Positions 55,747 to 64,000 of a stretch of DNA of 64,000 bases are shown in pieces; positions within the stretch are counted from its first letter, which is position 1, and the number at the start of each line of letters is the position of its first letter. The stretch covers positions 143,811,349 through 143,875,348 of the forward strand of contig NC_081410.1 in the NCBI RefSeq assembly GCF_030272615.1, in the 5' to 3' direction. The stretch is from Cryptomeria japonica. Taxonomy: Eukaryota > Streptophyta > Pinopsida > Cupressales > Cupressaceae. The notes under the pieces were generated by a model. The model ran no database searches and was not told where the DNA came from. It saw nothing but the letters and a program-made list of their open reading frames with translations. The position numbers and the translations under genes are program-made.

Positions 55747-55767
55747 TTTTTTTCAAAGAAGGGAAAA
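55747..55767 (+). promoter_or_regulatory. Gypsy polypurine tract
   Basis: The sequence caaagaagggaaaa ends at 55767, directly before the LTR start tgtagacacc. This is the expected primer site for plus-strand DNA synthesis and confirms plus orientation. Confidence 0.7.
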
Positions 55768-56840
55768 TGTAGACACCTAAAAAATCTCTCATTCATATCA
55801 TACTAATTATTCAACTTATTAATTAAATAATTATTTAATTATTTAATTAAACTAATAATATTCTTCTAAATTGATTTTAATCATCATCATCATCCATCTT
55901 ACTAATTTTTCAATTTCCATCTCTTCATTAATTAATCTTTCAACCCTTTCTCAATTATTAATTAAATATCATTCATTTAATTAATTACGATTTAAATTCC
56001 TTAATTAAATAGTCTTTATTATTTAATTAAATTTTATTTCTACTGATTAAATTATTTAATTCATTCATTCATTCTTCAAATCCCCAAATTCGGATTTCAA
56101 CTAATTTCATCTAATTTCATCTTTCAAAATTCACATTTCACCAAATTTCAATTTTATCACATTTCAAGTTAATGTGCATTTCAATTTCATCATTCGAAAA
56201 TCAAAGTTTCAATTCAAAAGTTATACATCACATGTTCAAAATCATGACTAATTGGTCAAATCAGTTAACTAACCAGTTAACTTAGTTAACTCTCCAATCT
56301 CCACTTTTAACTCCAATCACCTTTTTCTAACAAGTCAATCAATTTAGTCTTCTCCCTAGTCAATTTAGTTAACTAGCTAATATATCTAGTTATCAATCTA
56401 ATCAATTAAGTTATCTCTCCAATCTATCCACTTAACAGATCAATCAAAGGAGTTAACAAAACAATCAAATCAATTTAACTGTCAATTAGCACTTGAGTTC
56501 CATTTCTCACCCAATTTGTCTCAAAAATCTATAAAAGAAACATCATTTCTCCATTTCAATAAATCATGATCTTTGAAATAATTGTGTCTAATATATGCAA
56601 AAATCTCAGTGCAATATTTGAGAGCCACCTACAACACAATATTGGAGAAGAACAATGGAAGACATGATTCAAAATAGGGAGTTTTTTAATTATTCATTTT
56701 GCATCTATTTTATTGATTTATGTTTAGGATTTACTTAATTAGTTAAGGAATTAGTTATTTCCCTTTTACTCTAATAAGCTTTGATTTACCTAATGATTTT
56801 AAGTATGAAAACAAAAACCATACCAAAATTACATGCAAAA
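55768..56840 (+). mobile_element. Gypsy 3' LTR (right end uncertain)
   Basis: Starts tgtagacacctaaaaaatc, like the LTRs at 7253 and 13907. Rich in aattaaat at 55800-56060. TATAAAAG at 56530-56537 is followed by a leader-like stretch and ggagaagaacaatggaag, which resembles the matching position of the LTR at 8400 (gaagaacaatggagcc). The right end is placed near accaaaattaca at about 56840 without a confirming target duplication. Confidence 0.65.
56530..56537 (+). promoter_or_regulatory. TATA box of gypsy LTR
   Basis: TATAAAAG, placed similarly within the LTR to the one at 8260. Confidence 0.5.
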
Positions 56841-57903
56841 AGAGGTTTGCACAAATTGGATGCATACAAATAGCCTCAAATCACGATTTTTGTTAGTTGA
56901 ACTGCAAACTATGAGGTGAATCGACTATTGGCATGTAAATCGTAGATTTAAAAGTAGATCATAGTTTTAAGTACTCCTAAGATCTCAAACATGAATAAAG
57001 ATAGAAATTACAAGTTTAAATAAAAAATCATCACATGCAAGTCTAAGCCTTGCAACCTATAAGAAATTTTTATGGCCTCACATGCATATAAATGACTTTA
57101 CATGCCAGATGGAAAATCCAAACCCTTTACATAGTGTATTCAATCAAAAAATTCATTATATGGATCTAATGATCCAAAACCCCCTAAATGTGCTTTTAAT
57201 CTCCTTAGCTCTCTACTACACATTATTTTGCAAAGATCACACATAGAAAGGCAAAACAGATAAATCTTGGTGTTGTGTAAACAAAATACATCTTTTCATA
57301 TAAACTACATGCAATTTTACTATACCAATATTTCAAGCCATAACATCACTCTGAAACCATGTGAGAATTGATATCTTTTTGAAGAATGACAGTACTTGGT
57401 CAAGCCACAAAATATGAACAAGCTTATCTCCTAGCAGGATCTTCTACTAGAAATTTTATCTTCTATTAAAATTATCTTCAAATAGGAGTAATCCATGCAA
57501 AGTATGAATACTCTAGAAGAAGTAATATCCTAAGAATGTGCTACACTAATGATCAGGGGTTTTCTCTTGTTCATACTATTACTATTATTCTTTTCCTTGA
57601 TACATGTATCCTTTTGGTCTTTAATCATTTAGTTCCCAACACAATCATGATGTTTTGATAACTTTAATGTGCCCATATAGATTAATTTATCCTACTCTCT
57701 AGTGAATGCCTTGGCAAAGTCATCAAAATAAAGAATTGTGAATCTTTATTTTATGACAAACATAGTAACATAATGTATATAAATAAATATTGAATAATCA
57801 AATTTAAAATTTTGAAATTACACTTAAAAATAAATTGATATTACTTCTTCCAAAAGTTGCGAGCTTTTATTTATATTCTTAAATACTTGAATTTTGTGAT
57901 AAT
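56841..57903. other. Unassigned AT-rich sequence
   Basis: No gene or repeat recognised. Confidence 0.4.
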
Positions 57904-57916
57904 TCCTAAATGTTTT

Positions 57917-59124
57917 GATTAGATAAAAGATGGGATAGGCCTATTAGTGGTACATAACAGCCATACAGGTGCACAAGGGGAATTCACAAGCAATGAGATC
58001 ATCGAAAACACAAAAAACAAAAAAGGTAGCTCATTTTTGAAAAGGATACTTTTGACTGGGGCATCAACTAGCAGGAGAGAGATCCCTATCAATAAAAATT
58101 ACCTAATCACAACAGAGGTATTTAGGAGAACCCTAAACCATCTACCAATGGAAACCCCTTGCACTGGAACAATGCAGTCAATGGAGAAGACAACAAACAT
58201 CAAGTTTTGAAAGGCATCCTGAAACCTTTTACATAAAGAGTCATTACGAACAACACTATTCATAGTAGACAATATCATAAGGTTTTGATAGGTATCCCTA
58301 AACCTTTGACTGAAAGAAAAAGCTGAAAAACAACCCATAGAAGGCCACCTCAATAGGTCAGTTATTAATACGAACACAAGAGAAGAATCCCAACAAGAAC
58401 AAAAATAGAGACAAATGAATCCCAACTCTAGCACCAAACAGGAGGCCTCAAGGGGAACAAACCCAAGGGGAAAGTCACTTGATGGGGGGAGCGGGGTTCA
58501 ATGATAGAGAACTTAAAAAACAATAGCACCCCCCAACAACAGAAGGATTATAGCATCAAAGCAAATTCATAAGAAATAGGGTGCTCTTTGGTTAAACACC
58601 TGCAGGGTAACTAGCCCTCAAAACCTTTCCACATTCCATCCACCACAACCCAAACAAAACTTCTATACAACAAGATGTCATAATTCTCAAGAGTGAAACC
58701 ACTCGACCCCCACAAACCTCTATTAGCAAAATGGTCAATGAAGATCCAAGCACCTTCCGGGCTAGCCTCCATAGGGACTGTGGAAGAAGCGAAGAAAACA
58801 TCCATCCCATAACCCTTTCCAGATAAGTAAGGAATGCCAAAAGAAAGTCTCACGAAAGAGGAGACAAAGCTACCCCACTCCAAAGACCAACAACACTAGA
58901 GGAAGTCACCTGACTCAGCACAAAAGCCCACCTCGATAGAACCAATACTAAACAAAGGAGCCCAAAGAAGCACCCAAGGCACTTTCAGGAGCCAAACCCA
59001 AGTGATGCTACTCCACCAGAGAGTCAAAGAAGAGAAGGAAAGGAGCCCCAAAGCACCAAAGGGCACAAGGAGCAACAAGCCTAATATGTTCTCAAGTAAA
59101 ACTAACTAGACCTAGGAGATAAAG
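57917..59124 (-). mobile_element. LINE 3'-end insertion with target-site duplication
   Basis: About 1.2 kb on the minus strand. Its 3' end, at the left, reads gattagataaaagatggg, matching the style of the LINE 3' end at 22250 (gattagagtaaaagctgg). It is flanked by identical 13-bp copies of tcctaaatgtttt (57904-57916 and 59125-59137). Minus-strand frames (e.g. 58099-58437, 58592-58883) are short, out of phase with each other and not recognisable; I treat the region as LINE 3' sequence. 5'-truncated, as usual for LINE copies. Confidence 0.65.
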
Positions 59125-59137
59125 TCCTAAATGTTTT

Positions 59138-59257
59138 TTTATTATAAAAGCAGGGAGACGACCCTGAACCGAGAACAACATAAAATTACATAGTTATATC
59201 ACCAGGCAAAGAAAAGCCACCCAGAAACCAAAATACAGAGCCCACCCTTCAAAGAAC
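59138..59257 (-). mobile_element. Second, about 120-bp LINE/SINE-like 3' end at the same target
   Basis: Begins with a T-run and attataaaagcaggg at the left (the 3' end on minus). It is flanked by agtcctaaatgtt (59123-59135) and agtcctaagtgtt (59258-59270), a 13-bp duplication with one mismatch. It lies exactly next to the first insertion and reuses its target sequence. Confidence 0.6.
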
Positions 59258-59270
59258 AGTCCTAAGTGTT

Positions 59271-60029
59271 ATTAATATTACTTTGACTTAATTAATTACT
59301 TAACATTACTTGGTTGACATACTTAGCGAATAAGCTGAATAATCACATATTAAAAATTCCTCTATTGTTTTCCACAAGTTCCTTGCTATTGTGAAACCCT
59401 AAGACATCTAAAGAAATACACAATTCTCTAAGCCATGGGTGCACCAATACTAGGAGTATAAAGATATACTCTCTAGGCTGGATTGAAGCTGATGTTATAA
59501 GGAAAAAGCTATTCTATAAGAAAATGGGTACATCAACACAGAGTGGCGAGGACAAATTACATGTGAAAGAAAACACAAATCTCTAAGATTAATAAGAATG
59601 CCTATGGATATGGACTCTGGGAATCTCATTCCACATGTTTTTTTTTTGTAAGAGTAAAGTAACATATCTTTTCTAGCTAAGAGAGATATAGATTTAAAAT
59701 TTAGAGAAGAAAACCTCTTTCCTTGAAATGCGTGAACTGACATAAGAATAATGATAAAGAGTAATCCATTGGTCAAGAAGGTGGGGTCTGTCTCTCATCT
59801 CAATTACTTTTTGGCATGGATTCCAATAACCAACCAATCAATTCAAACATTTTTCTCGCATCCAAGCTATTTTTATTTTTTTTGTATAGGGAAAGGGTAT
59901 CACTAGCTGTATAGTTAATTTGGCATAACCTAAGCTTGGATTTTGCCATTTTTTATTTTACATCTAATAAATATTTTCTATTATTTTGTTTAATTGTTTA
60001 GTTTGATTATCATAAAATTTGAATTAGTT
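59271..60029. other. Spacer, no gene
   Basis: AT-rich. Starts with attaatattactttgacttaattaattac (quoted in part elsewhere), which recurs at 62161. No coding region supported. Confidence 0.4.
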
Positions 60030-60046
60030 TCACTTGTTTTGTATAT

Positions 60047-60530
60047 ATGCCTTACACCGTAAAGCCTAAGAATAAGTTGTCTCAAAACAAAAGGGGCTTT
60101 GGTTTAGGGCCTATAGCTGAGGGGATGGACATAATTGTCCTCCTTGAAACACATGAATATGAGGGCTGCAGGGTTTCAAATTTTGAGGGTTACACAAAGA
60201 TGTCAGTTTGGAATGAGTTAACTGAAAGTGACAAGGGATATGGAGGGGTAACAATTTTAGTAAGAGACTCTTGGAGAAAAATCATACAAGTAGAAAAGGA
60301 AGACTCAAATAAGTAGTACATATGGGTAAAAATAGAGGTAATGGAGAAAATAATTTATCTTTCAGCATGTTACTTTGCTCCCCATGGCTCAAAATTCTAC
60401 AAGAAGAAGAAATTAGACAAAGAAGACCCATATGCAGTGTTGAGAAAGGATATATCACCATATAACTACAAAGGTGAAATCAATTATAAACTCCTTAATC
60501 TAACTCAAAGAAAGCAGTTCTCCTGGCATT
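60047..60530 (+). pseudogene. LINE endonuclease (EEP) fragment, plus strand
   Basis: Apurinic-type endonuclease that nicks target DNA for LINE insertion; N-terminal part of LINE ORF2. Reads EGMDIIVLLETHEYEGCRV, FEGYTKMSVWNEL, GYGGVTILVRDSW, a stop, then YIWVKIEV and IYLSACYFAPHGSKFY, KEDPYAVLRKDI. The LLETHE Glu and the ACYFAP strand fit EEP. The catalytic His and distal Asp/Asn motifs are missing because the fragment ends near 60530. It is on the opposite strand to the LINE piece that follows, so it comes from a different copy. Confidence 0.7.
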
Positions 60531-60549
60531 TGACAAAGTTGTTAAGGAG

Positions 60550-61557
60550 AATACCAAAATCAGAGCCTCTTGGGGTATCCCCATGTTCCCCCTGTTCAAT
60601 GTTAGTAGATATTTACAACTTTATTTCCTTCTCCTTTCCCTTGGTATCCCCGGTTTTTCCAATTTTAGACTTTTTCATATTCGGTGGACTAGAACCCTGT
60701 AAATTGGGGTTAGGGGTTTTATACTTACCGATCGCCCATCTAGGATGTTTGTTTCTTCTGCTATTACAAGTGCCAGGTGTAATATTTTATTGGGGGCCCT
60801 CCTCTTAAGAAGGACGGTGTTCCAAATCATCCGAGACATTGGGGTCCTGCTAGTTCATAGCCCTACCAGACTCTTATTTGTCCATCTCCATATCAGACAC
60901 ATAATGTACATCAGTGTTGGCCAGAGATTTGAGGGATTTAATCGTCGAAGAGGATTTAATCCCATGATCCTTAGCATATTCCATGATGAGCATGATTAAC
61001 TGGGCATCATACATAATAGGGTTGTCACTATTTTTCGCATGATTCGCTAGGCTATTTTCAAGAGAAGATAACAAATAGAAAGGCAGAGAAATTCTTTTGT
61101 TGTGCCTAAAATGGTTTAATATCATAAAGTGGTAAGAGAAAATACTAGAATAGCATCCATCAAGAGTAATGTACCACATAATCACTTCGACCATCTCCAC
61201 CCAAAGTGATTGCAGGTCCTTCCTATTATAGTCGGCGTCCTTCATCTTTCACACCCTTTTTCTCTCGCTTTCTTTGTCAAAGAATTCTGCTATGACTTCT
61301 TTCATTGTCTTCCTCTCTTTGCAAAACTTATTGCCTTCCATATGCAAACCGGATATCTTCACCTTGAAGGTTTCATCAATTCTAAACTCTGCTCCAAAAG
61401 TCATGAGGATGCCTTTCTCCCAACCATTCACAAAATCCTCTGTCACTTTGGGGTCATTTCCATGAAGCCTCTCGAGATACGACACAAGGCCTCCATCTGT
61501 AATCTTTGTCCATATCTCTCTGTTCTTTTTCCGATTCTTGTAGGAAGTAGGCTCCAT
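60550..61557 (-). pseudogene. LINE third ORF, second copy (decayed)
   Basis: From an ATG at 61557 (MEPTSYKNRKKNREIW), continuing after one stop (61249-61251) into the frame 61245-60874. The N-terminal domain matches the 523-codon ORF at 22436-24007 in order and spacing: DGGLVSYLERLHG, GWEKGILMTFGAEFRID, VMWYITLDG-like VEVIMWYITLDG, SYHFMILNHFRHNKR, LPFYLLSSLENSL and DNPIMYDAQLIMLIMEY. After a stop at 60874 the hydrophilic linker is still visible (PNLQGSSPPNMKKSK, GDTKGKEKEI) down to about 60600. The coiled-coil and C-terminus are missing. It follows RNase H of the same element, as in the other LINE. Confidence 0.75.
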
Positions 61558-61899
61558 TCTATTTTGTCACCTCCCATGAGCAAATTGCCTCTACAACAAT
61601 GGATGAAGGTACCAAACCCAAATCAGGTAATGAAAAACCAAATACAAAAGAAAACTCTGGAAACCCTAGTTTTGGATTTCGAACTAAAATCCCACGAACG
61701 ATTATTATTCATTTGGCAATCTATCATCATTAATGCGCTAAGAATGGCCAATGCATTCAACATCCTTTCTCGTCAGTTCACACAATTGTATCAAGAAATT
61801 TTCCTTTTTCATCCACCACTATATGTCCACATAATCCACACCAATGTTCGCCATGTGGTCCACTGGCATGTTACCTTCTTGATAAATGTGGGAGATTTT

Positions 61900-62143
61900 G
61901 AAATCATCCTATTTGGTAATCATGATGTGGCACTCTTGAATCAAATGCTTGATGGTCCAGTCGGGATCATTTGTTTTACTCACACACCTAATGATATTTA
62001 GAGAATCACTCTCAAACCAAACTTTTTTGAACCCTTCTCTGATTAGCATGTGTAACCAAATGTAAACATCTTTAGCCTCGACATAGTGGTTTGTTTGGGT
62101 GCCTAGTGGGAGTGTCATTGATGAAACAAGCCACCCATTGTGG
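61900..62143 (-). pseudogene. LINE RNase H fragment, second copy
   Basis: Reads GWLVSSMTLPLGTQTNHYVE (conserved Glu), VWFESDSLNIIRCV (Asp) and DWTIKHLIQECH, parallel to the RNase H at 24278-24672. It is 5'-truncated at about 62143 and lacks the first Asp segment; the final VVD segment is damaged but AHWHVDHMANIG-like sequence remains near 61840-61870. Confidence 0.7.
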
Positions 62144-62147
62144 ATAA

Positions 62148-63762
62148 AGTCCTAAATGTTATTAACATTACTTTGACTTAATTAATTACCTAATATGTTC
62201 TAAAGTAAAATTACTTTTAATTTTACCACTTTATCTAAAAAACTTCATAATTATTTTCCATATGTGCTTGTGTTTATATAGTTCTTAAAGAGTAATATTA
62301 GATCAAGAGACTTAATTATGTACAAAGGAAACCCTAAAATTCATATTAATTATTAAACTGATTAATTTTATCAATGTCTACAATAGGCTTAACTTTCTTA
62401 GTTTATTTTATTATGAGAAATCATTTGTCCCTAGGAAATAAAATCATCTTATTTTTCCATATGAAATATTTGTAGAGCATTAAAATATGTATTCTTTGTC
62501 AATCCATTAGTGTATAATTGAAAATAAGAATGTAAGAAAAAATCATGTAGCACACACACTAGTACGCACAACACCTCCTTAATATTTCTTAATGAGAGAA
62601 TCACCTTGCAGATACAAATGAAACTTTATTCTAAATAGAAAATGGTAACCATGTAATTTTAAGGGATTAGTAGCCTTAAGGAATATGTACAAATTTGGCA
62701 AACCCTTACAAAAATGTAGCTTCACAAAAAATTTATAATTTCAAAAATAACTCTCAACTTTCAAATCATTTATACGAATTATCCTTTAAGTTTTACACAT
62801 GCTTGCCTAAAGAGAAATATGTCTAGTGTGTTTGATTAGTTTCTACAATAATATCTACATGGGTAGTGCTAACTTAGCAAATTGAGAAGATGTTGTGTAC
62901 CACTTTTGGTATGGTGATGGAAGGACCTGATGTGTGGCATTGACTTTTCATTAGATTATGTGGAATGCATAGGTGACAATGATTCAAAGATAGAATTCCA
63001 ATTAATAGTTTAACATTCAATAGTCAAGGTATGGTAGAGTGGGCATGTAGGTTGATTATTGGAAAAGAATGTTCATGGCAAGTGTGTGCATTGAGGATAT
63101 GGTACTTAAATGATAAAGCCAATGGGCAAACACTAGATGTCACAAGAATAATAATGTCTTAATGAACAACAAGAGACAAAAAGAGGTGACAAATGATGAA
63201 ATTGCATCTAGGAAATAAATTATAGCCATCATGAAGTAGGTATGTTGGTTAGAAAGTGAACCCAATTCTTAGTACTCATCCAATGTATGCTATGAAATTT
63301 GTGTAGTGGAGGGTACACCAAGTATTGGTATACCAAGGGTACCACAAATTAGTATCATTTGAGAACCTCATAAAACTTCATACTTCTTACCTCAACCATT
63401 GTAAAACATTAAAAATTGTAAAATATGGTATGTTATTGAACCTAAAGCCATATACTATTGTTAAAAAAATCTACCTTTGTATGCATATTGGAAAAAGGAA
63501 GAAGGCTTTACACAGAATGTTTATATTTAAGCTAATGAATGATATTCCTAGGTTTTGAGCCCTTATATAATGATAAGGTAATGTTAAAATGAGACTAAAC
63601 TATGTCATACCATGTGTTATTTACGAAAAAAAAAGATCACTAAAGATACTCTTGTTCTATTTAAAAAAATAACCTTAACTCTCTCAAAATGTAATATAAA
63701 AATGCTAACCTAAAACATTATAACTCTAATACCATATAAGATTTTAAGGAAAAAAAAACCAA
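62148..63762. other. Unassigned sequence
   Basis: Begins with agtcctaaatgttattaac, a second copy of the target-flank sequence at 59258-59299. The remainder shows no gene that I can support; the plus frame at 63325-63558 is short and unrecognised. Confidence 0.4.
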
Positions 63763-64000
63763 CATATAATGCCTAAAAATTACTGTAGAGAATATCATGA
63801 TAGAATATCAAAAATAAAATATACAAATTGTTGTAATTCAATTGATAAAAGTTGCAAAACATAAAGAAAATTAAGAAAAGAAAAAAAAGCTAGCATATAA
63901 TGCCTAAAAATTACTTTAGAAAATATCATGATACCCATACCAAAAATAAAATATACAAATTGTTGTTATTCAATTGATAAAAGTTGCAAAACATAAAGAA
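63763..64000 (+). repeat. 131-bp tandem repeat running off the window
   Basis: Unit 1 starts at 63763 and unit 2 at 63894 (both catataatgcctaaaaatta), with only a few differences. Unit 2 is cut by the window end, so the array may be longer. Confidence 0.9.

Noticed and set aside
58592-59078. Hydrophobic minus-strand ORFs resembling membrane proteins
   Set aside because: Short, overlapping in different frames, and inside a LINE 3' insertion with target duplication.
61210-62001. 263-codon plus-strand ORF
   Set aside because: Exactly antisense to the LINE RNase H and third-ORF domain, which have recognisable motifs on minus.

Overview
The window is a retrotransposon-dense, AT-rich piece of a seed-plant nuclear genome. 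A gymnosperm is likeliest: there are many old nested gypsy, copia and L1-type LINE fragments, an NB-ARC/LRR gene whose motifs are of the TIR-NBS-LRR class, and almost no single-copy sequence. The species is an inference and I cannot name it. Nearly every coding region is decayed. The exceptions are a 523-codon open frame at the 3' end of a LINE (22436-24007, minus) and the NB-ARC and LRR exons of one resistance-gene copy (33805-35902, minus).

Layout. 1-8583: 3' part of a Ty3/gypsy element (integrase end, a probable antisense ORF, a long sense post-pol ORF), then a gypsy LTR. 8584-10644: primer-binding site and a long non-coding gypsy leader. 10645-11861: 3' end and LTR of a copia element. 11862-22240 (copy A) and 30179-39664 (copy C) are two copies of one roughly 10-kb block: a gypsy gag/protease remnant and LTR, an AT-rich spacer, an NB-ARC/LRR gene on the minus strand and a relic of LINE ORF1. 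Between them lie a 5'-truncated LINE (22241-26495), a third NB-ARC fragment (copy B, 26496-27640) joined directly to that LINE, and the 5' part of the gypsy element of copy C (27641-30178). 39665-40600 holds nothing I recognise. About 40600-51120 is a copia element lacking recognisable integrase and RT, split by a minus-strand gypsy element (42341-48395). 51160-56840 is a gypsy remnant with a Pro/Ser-rich ORF, a (GA)30 tract and a 3' LTR. 57917-62143 is a cluster of LINE pieces: two serial 3' ends at the same target sequence, an endonuclease fragment on plus, and an RNase H plus third-ORF fragment on minus. The window ends in a 131-bp tandem repeat.

Most notable: two separate LINE copies have the order RT/RNase H followed by a further ORF with a conserved N-terminal domain. 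One copy is an open 523-codon frame although its pol is broken. Other observations are two kinds of spaced motif array inside gypsy elements (TTTAGCGCAT in opposite orientations at the two ends of one element; a quasi-palindromic GGAACTCCGAGGTTCC array in another), a shared post-pol domain in two gypsy elements, and an in-frame NB-ARC/LINE chimera.

The genes do not form a pathway. The picture is a tandemly duplicated resistance-gene block broken up by repeated retroelement insertion. All similarity statements are by eye; no alignment, database search or expression data were available.
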